Counted from the stretch's first letter, positions 16,601-26,120 are shown. The stretch is DNA of 64,000 nt from Rhizobium sp. BK251 (GCF_004345245.1 NZ_SLUQ01000001.1:62001-126000); one strand, 5' to 3'. The notes: generated by a model from the letters alone, not told the origin. Program-made: numbers and translations.

Positions 16601-17379
16601 ACGCCGCCGGTTTCCATGCCCTGCAGGCGGTCTTCGAAACCGTCCCAGCGTTGCTCCATGCTGCGCAGTGAATCCTCGCGCGCCAGCCCGTCGAGCAGCG
16701 AGCGCAGCTCATCGAATTCCGCCTTGAGTTCGGCTGCTTCGGATTGGCTTGGGTGTCCGGCAAGACCCTCGATGCTTTCGGCAAGCCGGCCGAGGTCGTG
16801 GCGGACCTCGCGGGCAAGATCCTGGTCGCGCGCGCTCGTCCGGATGCTGCGAAACTCGGCGCGCAGGGCGTCCATCTCGCGTGCGACACCTTCGGAGATG
16901 TCCTGTTTCAGGTCCTGGCGAAGGCCGACGAGCGCCTGTGCGATTTCCGTCATCACGTCTGGCGCGGCGCGATACGCGCTCTGCTGCCGGGGCGTCTCGC
17001 GGGGCGCCATACTAGCGGCGCGGGCTGCCGGCGGCTGCCGGTCGGCTGCCTGGGGCTCCTCCATGCGAGCGTAGCCGCGCTCACGGCTCGCCTCGAGCGC
17101 GCGCTGGCGCTGGCGAATCTCGGCGAGCGGGTCGGATGGCATTGTCGTTTCGGGTCGGACAGGGCGTTCGGGAAGGGGGCGCGGGCGGAGCTCCCGCTCG
17201 GGCCGTGGCATGCGATCCTGTGCGAAGTCGCGGCCCGGTGACGCCTGACGGAAATCCCGTGCGGCGGTGGACCCCATCAGGCCTTCGATTCGCGCTTCGA
17301 GGCCCTCGATGGTGCGGCTCAGCGCATCGAGCGACAGTCTGTCGCCTGTGCCAGGGATATTTGACCGCGATCCGTTCAT
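13651..17379 (-). CDS. podJ: PodJ-like polar localization factor with Sel1 repeats and peptidoglycan-binding domain
   Basis: The 1242-residue protein has a long cytoplasmic part (residues 1 to about 800) made of coiled-coil segments rich in Glu, Arg and Leu. One membrane helix follows at about 820-845 (ILLAVGAVLLAIMSFPLI), then a Pro/Ala-rich periplasmic linker. Sel1/TPR-like repeats cover about 975-1120 (AAKWYQLAADKGFAPAQYRMG and similar units), and a C-terminal peptidoglycan-binding domain covers about 1175-1240 (VTAIKNFQKSIG). This is the architecture and length of rhizobial PodJ, which marks the old pole and helps the growth-pole transition and division. The position next to the fatty-acid oxidation operon is as I recall for Sinorhizobium. 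ATG 17379 has a weak AAGAAG ribosome binding site. Confidence 0.9.
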   Translation of the reverse strand: MNGSRSNIPGTGDRLSLDALSRTIEGLEARIEGLMGSTAARDFRQASPGRDFAQDRMPRPERELRPRPLPERPVRPETTMPSDPLAEIRQRQRALEASRERGYARMEEPQAADRQPPAARAASMAPRETPRQQSAYRAAPDVMTEIAQALVGLRQDLKQDISEGVAREMDALRAEFRSIRTSARDQDLAREVRHDLGRLAESIEGLAGHPSQSEAAELKAEFDELRSLLDGLAREDSLRSMEQRWDGFEDRLQGMETGGVQEELVALAYRLDDIKRQLGGMSESPAVRVLEDKLISIASAMEQFGNLMQPHGRAMSEQFSAIDMRLDEISRAIAAAGRSAASGDTSLHGRLERRLDALAGQIEMIGQESRGRGDPAQVLGARIEALTLRIEELANAEAATRLDQRIDELAHMMQRSQKAAHQPELTSTLADISRKIDALENGSVNDVLAERLDYLARRIDEMELSPPAAAPAIDEGVFRRLESRLGDVASLLEESIAAPASDTGALRNLEAQIANLSALMMEPRDEGVPADIDRRVNALEDYMATNDEYIIEAARQAAEAVVQAYARGGTPSAGYSADIPALAALAEDLRHLEDLSRSTEERTHNTFQALHETLVHIADRLDTMESGAGRAAVHPTAKADFNEASLEYADLAMGDTAFGQREPARATPVIRTSAPVEEQPDVQAVVDAPPPASKKAKSSLIAGLGRRFRPGRKHQAAPTDRPVIDPAPSIDPVDVVPPEAANEPLEPGSGAPDVKKILERVRASQNAARSGAARPALDSDRADYIAAARRAAQAAALEVDQSDKATPARQDKTKPTGSAFARHRRPILLAVGAVLLAIMSFPLINTLTHGQKAPAPAQIATLTSAVELPPLGGDNGLPPVAKKNVSTAVASMAAPIDVSELTPPPAPDIGRASPPERLTEAQPIGDGAPAVLAPSAPSVAQNPSTFVAKNAPAQTAPAIVVPAAIEPTTLADAARGGDPVAFFEIATRFSEGRGVAADAKQAASWYQLAADKGFAPAQYRMGSIYEKGNGAERDTAKAKHYYELAANQGNASAMHNLAVLYASGTGGAADFATAANWFTKAANLGVVDSQFNLAILYARGNGVTSDLGESYKWFAVAARGGDQDAAQKRDEVAKAMKPQQLDEARSKADLWKPQPLDSRANSVDIPDDWSGKGPKTATIDMKKAIRNIQAILNNNGFDAGTPDGEMGEKTVTAIKNFQKSIGQEPTGKVSDALVKELLARNK

Positions 17380-17874
17380 CTTCTTGCTCGCTTCAATAGG
17401 ACAAAGCCCGTCGGCTTCTTCATTCGCTTGCGGCGGCCAGCCTGTTGCCGAGGCCGTCTCCGCAGGAATAATTTATTAGACTTTCCTGAACCTGACGGCT
17501 CGGCGGCATTCCCTGAAAGCAGGAACGAAGGATGCACGGATTGCCACCGCTCACCCCGCACAATTCACGAAACGTGGTAAATAACCCGTTAATCCAGATG
17601 AGAAATTTTTAACTCTTCGCCTTGTCTTGCCGTTAAGTGAGGCAAAATCGCTGTTGTCCCCGTCGATTGCTTGGCGCGAGGATAGGATATTCTGTCTGCG
17701 CTATCGCCTGGACGCCTGGAAATCACTCCTTTGGGTTCGTCGGGAGGCAGTACGCGACACGCACGCAGGAGTGATTCCGACGCGCTTTTTTTACGTTTAC
17801 GCAAACGTCAATATTTTGTAAGACTGTCGTCATGCCGGAGCGGTCCGGCTCGTCGGATTGGAGGAATTCGAAGC
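17380..17874. other. Intergenic region between podJ and the beta-oxidation operon
   Basis: This 495-base stretch separates two divergent genes and should hold both promoters. It is less GC-rich than its surroundings between 17560 and 17640. Short frames on both strands lack ribosome binding sites and family resemblance. The only clear element is the LiuR-like palindrome at 17790-17811. I looked for the CtrA pattern TTAA-N7-TTAA, expected for a cell-cycle gene, and found only single TTAA elements with other spacings. Confidence 0.6.
17790..17811 (+). promoter_or_regulatory. LiuR-like (MerR family) operator before the beta-oxidation operon
   Basis: TTTACGTTTACGCAAACGTC contains the inverted repeat ACGTTT-ACGC-AAACGT (17793-17808). 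It resembles the TTTACGTTTACGTAAA boxes of LiuR, a MerR-family repressor of branched-chain amino acid and fatty-acid degradation. It lies about 65 bases before the ATG of the acyl-CoA dehydrogenase gene, a fitting place for promoter control. No LiuR gene is in the window. Confidence 0.5.
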
Positions 17875-19668
17875 ATGCCAGTCTACAAGGCCCCGGTGAA
17901 CGATACGCTCTTCGTGCTCAATGATGTGCTGGGTCTGGAGCGCTATAACAATCTGCCGGGTTTTGCCGATGCCACGCCTGATATGATCGAGGCGATCCTC
18001 GGCGAGGCCGGGAAGATGGCCGAGGAAGTCCTCTTCCCGTTGAATTATTCCGGCGACCAGGAAGGCTGCACCCGCCACGACGATGCCTCGGTCACGACGC
18101 CGAAGGGTTTCAAGCAGGCCTATGATGCCTATCGCGAGGCCGGTTGGATAGGGTTGGCAGTTCCCGTGGAGTTCGGCGGGCAGGGCCTTCCCTACACGCT
18201 GCATGCTGCCGTCGGCGAATACACTTCCGCTGCCAACATGTCGCTGATGATGTATCCCGGCCTGACCGAGGGCGCGATTGCGGCGATCCTTGTCCATGGC
18301 TCCGAGGAGCAGAAGCGGACTTACGTGCCGAAGATGGTCGAGGGTGCATGGTCCGGCACCATGAACCTCACCGAGCCGCATTGCGGCACCGATCTCGGGC
18401 TCTTGCGCACAAAGGCAGTGCCGCAGAGCGACGGCAGCTACAGGATTTCCGGCCAGAAGATCTTCATTTCCGCCGGCGAGCACGACCTGACGGACAATAT
18501 CGTCCATCTGGTGCTGGCTCGCATCGAGGGCGCACCCGAAGGCACCAAGGGCCTCTCGCTCTTCATCGTGCCGAAGTTCCTCGTCAATGCCGATGGCAGC
18601 GTCGGCGAGCGCAACGCGGTGTCTTGCGGCGCCATCGAGCACAAGATGGGCATCCATGGCAACGCGACCTGCGTCATGAACTACGACGGGGCGACGGGCT
18701 ACCTGATCGGCGCGGAGAACCGCGGCCTGAATGCTATGTTCGTCATGATGAACGAGGCCCGCCTGATGGTCGGCCTGCAGGGCATCGCCGTTTCCGAGAT
18801 CGCCTATCAGAACGCGGCGGCCTATGCCCGCGACCGCATCCAGGGCCGATCGCTGTCGGGCGCCAAGGCGCCGGACCGGAAGGCCGATCCGATCATCGTT
18901 CATCCCGATATTCGCCGCGTGTTGATGACCATCCGGTCTTTCAACGAGGCCGGTCGTGCCTTCCTGCTCTGGACAGCGCTGAAATCGGACATCGCCAATC
19001 GTTCCGTCGACGAGAAGGAGCGGCAGACCGCCGACGATATCCTCGGCCTCGTCACTCCGATCCTCAAGGGCGTGATGACAGACCGGGGCTTCGATCACGC
19101 CGTCATGGCCCAGCAGGTCTTCGGTGGCCACGGCTACATCGAAGAGCACGGCATGAGCCAGTATGTGCGCGATGCGCGCATCGCCATGATCTACGAGGGT
19201 ACCAACGGTATTCAGGCGCTCGATCTCGTCGGGCGCAAGCTGGCGCTGAACGGCGGTCGCTCCGTCATGGCGCTGTTCAAGGAAATCGGCGATTTCTGCG
19301 AGGAGAACCGCGACGACGAGAAGCTCACCTTCTTCACCAAGCATCTGAAGAAGGGCTTGAACGACGTGCAGGCGGCGACCATGTGGTTCATGCAGAATGC
19401 CATGGCAAAGCCAGACAATGCCGGTGCAGGCTCGACGGACTACATGCACCTCTTCGGCCTTGTCGTTCTGGGTTACATGTGGGCGAAGATGGCCAAGGCG
19501 GCGGAAGACCGTCTTGCCGCCGGTGATGCCCGCGAGGACTATCTAAAGAACAAGCTTGTCACAGCGCGGTTTTTCATGGAGCGCATCATGCCCGAGACGG
19601 TGCTGCGCCGCGCCCGCATCGAGACCGGTGCCGATACGATGATGGAACTCGCCGCCGAGGCGTTCTGA
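17875..19668 (+). CDS. Acyl-CoA dehydrogenase with C-terminal extension domain
   Basis: The 597-residue flavoprotein has the usual acyl-CoA dehydrogenase body ([64 protein letters not shown]). The catalytic glutamate is the one in IYEGTNG, near residue 441. An extra C-terminal domain of about 120 residues follows. This long form is the group that includes DmdC-type enzymes and several rhizobial fatty-acid enzymes. It would introduce the 2,3 double bond in acyl-CoA. GGAGG lies ten bases before the ATG. It is first in a three-gene operon with thiolase and the bifunctional enzyme, so the operon covers the complete beta-oxidation spiral. Confidence 0.92.
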   Translation: MPVYKAPVNDTLFVLNDVLGLERYNNLPGFADATPDMIEAILGEAGKMAEEVLFPLNYSGDQEGCTRHDDASVTTPKGFKQAYDAYREAGWIGLAVPVEFGGQGLPYTLHAAVGEYTSAANMSLMMYPGLTEGAIAAILVHGSEEQKRTYVPKMVEGAWSGTMNLTEPHCGTDLGLLRTKAVPQSDGSYRISGQKIFISAGEHDLTDNIVHLVLARIEGAPEGTKGLSLFIVPKFLVNADGSVGERNAVSCGAIEHKMGIHGNATCVMNYDGATGYLIGAENRGLNAMFVMMNEARLMVGLQGIAVSEIAYQNAAAYARDRIQGRSLSGAKAPDRKADPIIVHPDIRRVLMTIRSFNEAGRAFLLWTALKSDIANRSVDEKERQTADDILGLVTPILKGVMTDRGFDHAVMAQQVFGGHGYIEEHGMSQYVRDARIAMIYEGTNGIQALDLVGRKLALNGGRSVMALFKEIGDFCEENRDDEKLTFFTKHLKKGLNDVQAATMWFMQNAMAKPDNAGAGSTDYMHLFGLVVLGYMWAKMAKAAEDRLAAGDAREDYLKNKLVTARFFMERIMPETVLRRARIETGADTMMELAAEAF

Positions 19669-19783
19669 GGTGAGAAGCGCTTGGCGACTGGTGAAGCGAT
19701 CCGAGCGCCCCAAGCTTGAGCGAAGGGCCGGCCTCCGGCGATAGAAAATTATGGCAATTCTGTTGCCGCAGGGAGATGAGACA

Positions 19784-20992
19784 ATGACCAAGGTTTTCAT
19801 TTACGATCACGTCCGCACGCCCCGCGGCCGCGGCAAGAAGGACGGCGCCCTGCACGAGGTGCCCTCCGTGCGCCTTGCGGCGAAAACGCTGGAGGCGATC
19901 CGGGACCGCAACGGGCTCGATACCGAAACGGTCGACGACATCATCATGGGCTGCGTCGATCCGGTCATGGATGCCGGCGCCGTCATCCCCAAGGCCGCTG
20001 CCTTCGAGGCCGGTTACTCCACGAAGGCGCCGGGCATGCAGATCTCCCGTTTCTGCGCCTCAGGTCTCGATGCCGTGAATTTCGGCGCCGCCAAGATCGC
20101 GCAAGGAGCCGATGACATCATCATCGCCGGCGGCATCGAAAGCATGTCGCGCGTCGGCCTCGGCATGTCCGGTGGCGCCTGGTTCATGGATCCTTCGGTC
20201 AATTTCCCGGCCTATTTCATGCCGCAGGGCGTCTCCGCTGATCTCATCGCCACCAAGTACGGTTTCTCGCGCGACGATGTCGATGCCTATGCCGTTGAAA
20301 GCCAGAAACGTGCAGCCAATGCCTGGGAAAAAGGCTGGTTCAAGAATTCCGTCATCCCGGTCAAGGACCAGAACGGGCTGACGATACTTGCCCATGACGA
20401 GCACATGCGCCCCGGCACCGACATGCAGGCGCTGGCGGCCCTCAATCCCTCCTTCCAGATGCCGGGCGAGATGGGCGGCTTCGAGGCCGTCGCCATCCAA
20501 GCCCATCCGGAAATCGAGCGCGTCAACTATGTCCATCACGCCGGCAATTCCTCCGGCATCGTCGATGGCGCTGCTGCCGTCCTCATCGGCTCGAAGGCCG
20601 GCGGCAAGGCGATGGGCCTGAAGCCGCGCGCTCGCATCAAGGCCTTCGCCAATATCGGCTCCGATCCGGCGCTCATGCTCACCGGTCCGGTCGACGTCAC
20701 CGAGAAGCTCCTGAAGCGCACCGGCATGAGCTTGTCCGACATCGACCTCTTCGAGCTCAACGAGGCCTTCGCCGCGGTCGTCCTGCGCTACATGCAGGCC
20801 TTCGACATCGACCATGACAGGATCAACGTCAATGGCGGCGCGATTGCCATGGGCCACCCGCTCGGCGCCACCGGCGCGATGATCCTCGGCACAGTGCTGG
20901 ACGAACTGGAGCGGCGCGACCTGAACACGGCGCTCGTTACGCTCTGCATCGGCGCCGGTATGGGCACGGCCACCATCATTGAACGCGTCTGA
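19784..20992 (+). CDS. Acetyl-CoA C-acyltransferase (thiolase)
   Basis: The 402-residue thiolase has the nucleophilic cysteine at about residue 91 ([14 protein letters not shown]), the catalytic His near 356 ([15 protein letters not shown]) and the second cysteine near 387 ([15 protein letters not shown]). It cleaves 3-ketoacyl-CoA into acetyl-CoA and a shortened acyl-CoA. The start at ATG 19784 is preceded by GGGAGATGAGA; an ATG at 19751 would add an unlikely extension. It lies 115 bases after the dehydrogenase gene and 13 bases before the hydratase/dehydrogenase gene. Confidence 0.93.
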   Translation: MTKVFIYDHVRTPRGRGKKDGALHEVPSVRLAAKTLEAIRDRNGLDTETVDDIIMGCVDPVMDAGAVIPKAAAFEAGYSTKAPGMQISRFCASGLDAVNFGAAKIAQGADDIIIAGGIESMSRVGLGMSGGAWFMDPSVNFPAYFMPQGVSADLIATKYGFSRDDVDAYAVESQKRAANAWEKGWFKNSVIPVKDQNGLTILAHDEHMRPGTDMQALAALNPSFQMPGEMGGFEAVAIQAHPEIERVNYVHHAGNSSGIVDGAAAVLIGSKAGGKAMGLKPRARIKAFANIGSDPALMLTGPVDVTEKLLKRTGMSLSDIDLFELNEAFAAVVLRYMQAFDIDHDRINVNGGAIAMGHPLGATGAMILGTVLDELERRDLNTALVTLCIGAGMGTATIIERV

Positions 20993-21005
20993 GGGAGGAA
21001 AGACG

Positions 21006-23219
21006 ATGACCTACAAGAACTTCACCGTCGAGACAGACGCGGACGGCATCGCGCTGGTCACCTGGGACATGCCCGGCAAGTCGATGAACGTCTTCACCGA
21101 GGAAGTGCTGGCCGAGCTCGACGCCATCGTTGACGCGACGGTCGCCGATGCCGCCGTCAAGGGTGTCGTCTTCACCTCCGGCAAGTCCTCCTTCTCCGGC
21201 GGCGCCGATCTTTCGATGATCAAGTCGATGTTCGGCCTATACCAGGCGGAAAAGGCGAAAGACCCGCTTTCGGCGGCTCAAAAGCTCTTCGATCTCGTCG
21301 GCGGGATGACCGGTCTCTTCCGCAAGATCGAAACCTGCGGCAAGCCCTGGGTCTCGGCCATCAACGGTACCTGCATGGGCGGTGCGTTCGAGCTGTCGCT
21401 TGCCTGCCACGGCCGCGTTGCCTCCAATGCCAAGTCGGTAAAGATCGCGTTGCCGGAGATCAAGGTCGGCATCTTTCCGGGTGCCGGCGGCACGCAACGT
21501 ATCTCGCGGCTTACCGATGCCCAGTCCGCCCTGCAGATGATGACGACCGGCCAGAGCCTGACGGCGTCGCGCGCCAAGGCGATGAACCTCGTCCATCAGG
21601 TCGTCGAGCCGGATCAGTTGGTGCCCGCCGCAAAGCAGATGGTCAAGGATGGGTTGAAGCCGATCGCCCCCTGGGACGAGAAGGGCTTCAAGGCGCCCGG
21701 CGGCGGCATCTGGACGCCGGCAGCAGCGCAGCTCTGGCCCGCTGCCCCCGCCATCCTGCGCCGCGAGACGGCCGGCAATTATCCCGCGGCTCTTGCCATT
21801 CTGAAATGCGTCTACGAGGGCCTGCAACTGCCCTTCGACACGGCGCTCAAGGTCGAGCAGCGTTACTTCACGGAGGTCCTGCAGACCCGCGAAGCCTTCG
21901 CCATGATCCGCTCGCTCTTCATCTCCATGCAGGAGCTCGGCAAGGGCGCCCGGCGCCCGGCTGGCGTGCCGAAGACAGAACTCAAGAAGGTGGGCGTCGT
22001 CGGCGCCGGCTTCATGGGTGCCTCGATCGCCTATGTCACCGCGGCCGCCGGCATCCCCGTCACCCTGATCGACCGAGATCTCGAAACCGCGGCGAAGGGC
22101 AAGGCGACCGGTGAGGGGCTGGTCAAGGATTCAATCGGTAAGGGTCGATTTACGCAGCAGGAGGGTGAAGACCTGCTCGCCCGCATCACTCCCTCTGCCG
22201 ATTACGCCGATCTTGCGGATGCCGACCTCGTCATCGAAGCCGTCTTCGAGGATCGCGACGTCAAGAAGGCCGTCATCGAGGCGGTGGAGAAGGTGTTGCC
22301 GGAAGGGGCGATCTTCGCCTCCAACACCTCGACCCTGCCGATCACCGGCCTTGCGAAGAATTCGAAGCGCCCGGCCGATTTCATCGGCATCCACTTCTTC
22401 TCCCCCGTCGAGAAGATGATGCTGACCGAAGTCATCCTCGGCAAGAAGACCGGCGACAGGGCGCTCGCCGTTGCGCTCGACTATGTCGCGGCCATCAAGA
22501 AGACGCCGATCGTCGTCAACGACACCCGCGGCTTCTTTGTCAATCGCTGCGTGCTGCGCTATATGTCGGAAGCCTACGACATGCTGATCGAGGGCGTGCC
22601 GCCGGCCATGATCGAGAACGCTGCCAAGATGGCCGGCATGCCGGTCGGGCCGCTTGCGCTGAACGACGAGGTCGCTCTCGATCTGTCGCTCAAGATCCTC
22701 AAGGCTACCGTCGCCGATCTGGGCGAGAAGGCCGTCGACCCGCGCCACATGAAGCTGATCTCCCGGATGGTGGAAAAGGAAGGTCGCTTCGGACGCAAGA
22801 ATTCCAAGGGCTTCTATGATTATCCGCCGAAACCGGCCAAGAAGACGCTTTGGCCGGAATTGAAGACTTTCTATCCGCAGAAGCCTGCAGAGGAGGTCGA
22901 TGTGAATGTGCTGAAGCAGCGCTTCCTTGCCACCATCGCGCTGGAGGCCGCCCGCACCGTGGAGGAAGGCATCGTCACCGATCCGCGTGAGGCCGATGTC
23001 GGTTCTATCCTCGGCTTCGGCTTCGCGCCCTATACCGGCGGCGTGCTCTCCTACATCGACGGCATGGGAGCGGGCAAGTTCGTGGACCTCTGCAATACGT
23101 TGGCAAAGACTTACGGAATGCACTTCAAGCCGACAGCGCTTCTGAAGGATATGGCCGCCAAGGGCGAGACCTTCTACGGACGGTTCGATCCCTACGCCGG
23201 CGCGAAGGAGGCGGCGTAA
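21006..23219 (+). CDS. fadJ: Bifunctional enoyl-CoA hydratase / 3-hydroxyacyl-CoA dehydrogenase
   Basis: The 737-residue protein begins with an enoyl-CoA hydratase domain (about 1-300; [44 protein letters not shown]). It continues with an NAD-binding 3-hydroxyacyl-CoA dehydrogenase domain (about 325-510; [19 protein letters not shown]) and the C-terminal dehydrogenase domain ([14 protein letters not shown]). This is the alpha subunit of the fatty-acid oxidation complex; FadB and FadJ cannot be separated by eye, so the symbol is tentative. GGAGG stands before ATG 21006. Together with the upstream thiolase it forms the oxidation complex. Confidence 0.92.
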   Translation: MTYKNFTVETDADGIALVTWDMPGKSMNVFTEEVLAELDAIVDATVADAAVKGVVFTSGKSSFSGGADLSMIKSMFGLYQAEKAKDPLSAAQKLFDLVGGMTGLFRKIETCGKPWVSAINGTCMGGAFELSLACHGRVASNAKSVKIALPEIKVGIFPGAGGTQRISRLTDAQSALQMMTTGQSLTASRAKAMNLVHQVVEPDQLVPAAKQMVKDGLKPIAPWDEKGFKAPGGGIWTPAAAQLWPAAPAILRRETAGNYPAALAILKCVYEGLQLPFDTALKVEQRYFTEVLQTREAFAMIRSLFISMQELGKGARRPAGVPKTELKKVGVVGAGFMGASIAYVTAAAGIPVTLIDRDLETAAKGKATGEGLVKDSIGKGRFTQQEGEDLLARITPSADYADLADADLVIEAVFEDRDVKKAVIEAVEKVLPEGAIFASNTSTLPITGLAKNSKRPADFIGIHFFSPVEKMMLTEVILGKKTGDRALAVALDYVAAIKKTPIVVNDTRGFFVNRCVLRYMSEAYDMLIEGVPPAMIENAAKMAGMPVGPLALNDEVALDLSLKILKATVADLGEKAVDPRHMKLISRMVEKEGRFGRKNSKGFYDYPPKPAKKTLWPELKTFYPQKPAEEVDVNVLKQRFLATIALEAARTVEEGIVTDPREADVGSILGFGFAPYTGGVLSYIDGMGAGKFVDLCNTLAKTYGMHFKPTALLKDMAAKGETFYGRFDPYAGAKEAA

Positions 23220-23297
23220 ACCGCTCCTGACCGCTGGCAGGTTGCCTTGCGCCGGCGCGGCCAAATTTCGTCGGGCGTGAGGGGCTGGGCGGTTCGC

Positions 23298-24224
23298 TCA
23301 CTCCCGTGCGCGCATGGTTGCGGCGTATTCGCTGGGCGGGCAGCCCACCCTGTGGCTGAAGGCGGTGCTGAACGCGCTGGCAGACTTGTAGCCGATCTTG
23401 AACGCGATCTCCTCCAATGTGCCGCGCCCGTGCCGCAGCGCATCCTTCGCGAGCGCCATCCGCCAGCCAAGCAGATACTCGACCGGTGCGGACCCCACTG
23501 CCTGGGAAAACCGCCGCGCGAAGACGGCACGCGACATTCCGGCGTGCCGGGCAAGTTCTTCGACGGTCCATCCACGGGCGACATCGGCATGCATGTTCGC
23601 AAGTGCCTTGGCCAGCTTGGAGTCGCCTAGGCCGCCCAATACGCCGCGATGCGGCAAGGACGACTCCGTCTCGCGGCGCAGCGTCTCAATGAGCATCACC
23701 TCGATAAGGCGGGAGAGCACCGCATTGCGTCCGGGGCGCGCTTCACCGGCTTCCTCGCGGATGATGTGAACGAGCGAACGCAGTCTGGTGGCCGCATCGT
23801 CGGAAGCGCGCAGGTGGATGTAGCGGGGGAGCAACTCGACGAGCAGTTCGGCGTTTGCAGGATCGCAGACGATCAGCCCACCCACGATTCTGGTTGTAGG
23901 CCTGTCGCCCGGACCACCGATCCGCACCTCGCCATCCACGGAATGGATGGCCTTGAAGGCTTCGTCGGAAAGCACCGTCTCCGCGGTCGGCTCGCTGAGG
24001 AAAGCGTCGGCCGTCGGCCTGGCCGAAAGCACGAAGTCCCCCTCCCGCAGGTCGAGCAGGGTGCCCTCGCACCCCTGAAACAGACAGCTTCCCTCTGTCA
24101 CGAAGTAGAAGACCGGGCCCGGTTGAGGCGGCACGCGGATTCCCCAGCGCCCGGAGGCCGCCATCCTGCCAAGCAGGACGGTCTGGGGTCGAAGCAGTTG
24201 AATGATGTCGGTCAAGGCGTCCAT
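23298..24224 (-). CDS. AraC-family transcriptional regulator with cupin-type sensor domain
   Basis: The 308-residue protein has an N-terminal beta-rich domain of the cupin-6 kind (FYFVTEGSCLFQGCEGTLLDLREGDFVLSARP). Two helix-turn-helix motifs of the AraC type follow at the C-terminus (WTVEELARHAGMSRAVFARRF and TLEEIAFKIGYKSASAFSTAF). Such proteins usually activate a neighbouring oxidoreductase gene, and a divergent SDR gene lies 92 bases away. Start ATG 24224 is chosen; the frame allows an extension to 24242. A pair of direct repeats in the shared promoter region may be its binding sites. Confidence 0.9.
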   Translation of the reverse strand: MDALTDIIQLLRPQTVLLGRMAASGRWGIRVPPQPGPVFYFVTEGSCLFQGCEGTLLDLREGDFVLSARPTADAFLSEPTAETVLSDEAFKAIHSVDGEVRIGGPGDRPTTRIVGGLIVCDPANAELLVELLPRYIHLRASDDAATRLRSLVHIIREEAGEARPGRNAVLSRLIEVMLIETLRRETESSLPHRGVLGGLGDSKLAKALANMHADVARGWTVEELARHAGMSRAVFARRFSQAVGSAPVEYLLGWRMALAKDALRHGRGTLEEIAFKIGYKSASAFSTAFSHRVGCPPSEYAATMRARE

Positions 24225-24240
24225 TGAGACGATCCGTAAC

Positions 24241-24318
24241 AAAATGGAGACAAATCATTATAGATCAACTGTGCCGGGCAGCCTAGTCATTCTCCATCAC
24301 GAAACGGAGACAAGACAT
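24241..24318 (+). repeat. Pair of 18-base direct repeats 60 bases apart in the AraC/SDR promoter region
   Basis: Positions 24241-24258 and 24301-24318 agree at 14 of 18 bases, sharing a GGAGACAA core. The second copy is the ribosome binding site and start of the SDR gene. AraC proteins commonly bind direct repeats, so these may be operators, or the first copy may be a relic of duplicated leader sequence. Confidence 0.4.
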
Positions 24319-25162
24319 GACGAAAACCGTCCTCATCACCGGATGCTCTTCCGGACTAGGCAAATCCGCCGCGAGGTTCTTTGCCTCCCGGGGCTGGAAT
24401 GTTGTCGCGACAATGCGAAGGCCACAGCCGGACCTTGCAAGCGAACATCCCGATCGCATCCTTGTCCAGGCGCTCGATGTGTCCGATCCTGCCAGCGTTG
24501 AAGCAGCCTTTGACGCGGCCACAAGGCGCTTCGGCGATCTTCATGCGGTCGTCAACAATGCAGGCATCACCATGGTCTCGATTTTCGAAGCGACGCCCGA
24601 GAGTGCCGTCCGACAGATCTTCGAGACCAACGTCTTCGGCGTGATGAATGTCGTTCGCGAGGCGGTGCCGCGGCTGAGGAAGCAGGGGGGAGGAACGATC
24701 GTCAATGTCACCTCGGGCGTCGGTATCGCGGCCATGCCACTGCTTTCCCTGTATGTCGCCTCCAAGCAGGCCGTTGAAGGACTTTCGGAATCCCTGTCCT
24801 ATGAGCTGGAGTCCCAGAAGATTCGCATGAAAATCGTGGAGTCGGGCGCAATCCGCACCACCAATTTCACCGCAAGCGGCATGGCATTGTCGCAGCAGGC
24901 GCCCGTACCGGAGAGCTACAAGGACTATTTTAATCACGCGCTGCAGTCGATGCTCGACTATCCCTTTCCTTCGACCGAAGAGCAGGCGGTGGTCGAAACG
25001 GTCTACCGCGCGGCAACCGATCCCTCGAACCGCCTGCGCTATATTGTGGGACCCGATGTCGAAGAATACGCCCGGCTGCGCTGGTCGACATCGGAGGATG
25101 AATATCGCGCCGAGATGAGCCGCCTTACCGGGCAGGCGACCTGGCGCGAAATGGCCGAATGA
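24317..25162 (+). CDS. SDR-family oxidoreductase
   Basis: The 281-residue short-chain dehydrogenase has the nucleotide-binding TGCSSGLG motif at residues 8-15, the NNAG motif (VVNNAG) and the catalytic Tyr146-x3-Lys150 (YVASKQ), with Ser upstream in VTSGVG. The basic residues after the first strand (MRRPQ) suggest NADP(H). The substrate is unknown. GGAGA lies before the ATG. It is divergent from the AraC gene, which probably activates it. Confidence 0.9.
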   Translation: MTKTVLITGCSSGLGKSAARFFASRGWNVVATMRRPQPDLASEHPDRILVQALDVSDPASVEAAFDAATRRFGDLHAVVNNAGITMVSIFEATPESAVRQIFETNVFGVMNVVREAVPRLRKQGGGTIVNVTSGVGIAAMPLLSLYVASKQAVEGLSESLSYELESQKIRMKIVESGAIRTTNFTASGMALSQQAPVPESYKDYFNHALQSMLDYPFPSTEEQAVVETVYRAATDPSNRLRYIVGPDVEEYARLRWSTSEDEYRAEMSRLTGQATWREMAE

Positions 25163-25242
25163 CGTCACGACCAGGCGCGGGTAGGGCATCGACGCGGAGA
25201 GACACAAGTGCCGACCGCGCGGCACGTTTCTCGTCATGAAAA

Positions 25243-25282
25243 ACTTAGCCCTTGCGCTAAGTGTTTCGGCGTGATACTTAGC
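25243..25282. promoter_or_regulatory. Triple ACTTAGC operator/promoter of the second ArsR operon
   Basis: Three copies of the heptamer ACTTAGC occur in 40 bases: 25243-25249 direct, 25256-25262 inverted, and 25276-25282 direct. They overlap a probable promoter (TTGCGC at 25252-25257, GATACT at 25273-25278). Binding of the ArsR protein here would block its own transcription. Confidence 0.55.
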
Positions 25283-25285
25283 TTT

Positions 25286-25633
25286 ATGGATAAGTATTCC
25301 GAGCAGCTCAACAGCGTTTTCCTCGCACTTGCGGATCCCACCCGCCGTGCCGTCATCGGGCGGCTCGGCCGGGGCCCGGCCAGCATTACCGATCTCGCAC
25401 GGCCCTTCGAGATGGCCTTGCCTTCCTTCATGAAGCATATCCACGTGCTGGAGGAGACCGGTCTCATCGAGACGAGGAAGCAGGGCCGCGTGCGCACCTG
25501 CACGCTGGAGAAAAAACGCTTCGCCCTGGTTGAAGGCTGGCTTTCCGCCCAGCGCGCGATTTGGGAGGCCCGTACCGACCGGCTCGAGGCGTTCGTCACG
25601 AACGGCCAGTCAAAGGAGGAGGAAGAGCAATGA
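25286..25633 (+). CDS. ArsR-family transcriptional regulator (copy 2)
   Basis: The 115-residue winged-helix protein is clearly related to copy 1 at 10670-11026: both have the (A/E)DPTRRA, GPAS(I/V)(T/S)(D/E)LARPF and GRVRTC stretches. It lacks the metal-binding cysteine motif of arsenic sensors. ATG 25286 has no Shine-Dalgarno sequence but stands seven bases after a GATACT element, so the transcript is probably leaderless, as for copy 1. The frame extends upstream to 25208, but through the operator. It is coupled to the SRPBCC gene by a four-base overlap. Confidence 0.87.
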   Translation: MDKYSEQLNSVFLALADPTRRAVIGRLGRGPASITDLARPFEMALPSFMKHIHVLEETGLIETRKQGRVRTCTLEKKRFALVEGWLSAQRAIWEARTDRLEAFVTNGQSKEEEEQ

Positions 25634-26100
25634 TAGGACAGGTCAACCCGGAACTCGATCTCACCATCTCGCGCATCATCAAGGCGCCGCGATCTGCCGT
25701 CTGGAACGCCTGGACCGTCCCGGCGAGCTTCGAGAAGTGGTGGATTCCCGAACCGGCACGCTGCCGTGTTGCGGTAATGGATCTGCAGCCCGGCGGCGCC
25801 TTCGAGACCGAAATGAGCGAAGATGGCGGCGCCTTCCAGCCCCATCTCAGCGGCTGTTTCCTGGCGGTCGACGACAGCAGCCGCATCGTCTTCACCAATG
25901 CCTTGCTCGGCGGCTGGCGGCCTGCGCCGGATCCCTTCATCACCGCCGTGATCACCTTCACCGACCATCCGGAGGGCACAGATTACAGCGCGCATGTGAT
26001 GCACAAGGACAATGCCACCCGCAACATGCATGCGGAGATGGGCTTTTATGATGGATGGGGCACGGTCGCGGCCCAGCTTGCAAAGCTCGTCGAGGGATAG
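25630..26100 (+). CDS. SRPBCC/AHSA1-domain protein, ArsR partner (copy 2)
   Basis: The 156-residue START-like protein begins with the family pattern LTISRIIKAPRSAVWNAWTVPASFEKWW and ends with a long helix after GFYDGWGTVAAQLAKL. Its ATG overlaps the ArsR stop by four bases. The same gene pair occurs at 10185-11026, but the two SRPBCC proteins differ widely in their middle parts, so they probably recognise different ligands. A strong hairpin follows the gene. Confidence 0.87.
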   Translation: MIGQVNPELDLTISRIIKAPRSAVWNAWTVPASFEKWWIPEPARCRVAVMDLQPGGAFETEMSEDGGAFQPHLSGCFLAVDDSSRIVFTNALLGGWRPAPDPFITAVITFTDHPEGTDYSAHVMHKDNATRNMHAEMGFYDGWGTVAAQLAKLVEG

Positions 26101-26120
26101 GGGAGGCGCATTGTGCGTTA

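Noticed and set aside
15000..17300. Repeat-like texture in the N-terminal half of podJ, checked as a CRISPR or tandem repeat
   Set aside because: It comes from coiled-coil Glu/Leu/Arg heptads and Ala-rich codons; there are no regular spacers or identical units.
17580..17640. CtrA boxes (TTAA-N7-TTAA) upstream of podJ
   Set aside because: TTAA elements are present but their spacing does not fit the consensus.
17589..17804. 71-residue minus-strand frame in the podJ-acyl-CoA dehydrogenase gap
   Set aside because: No ribosome binding site, unlike any family, and it overlaps the promoter region.
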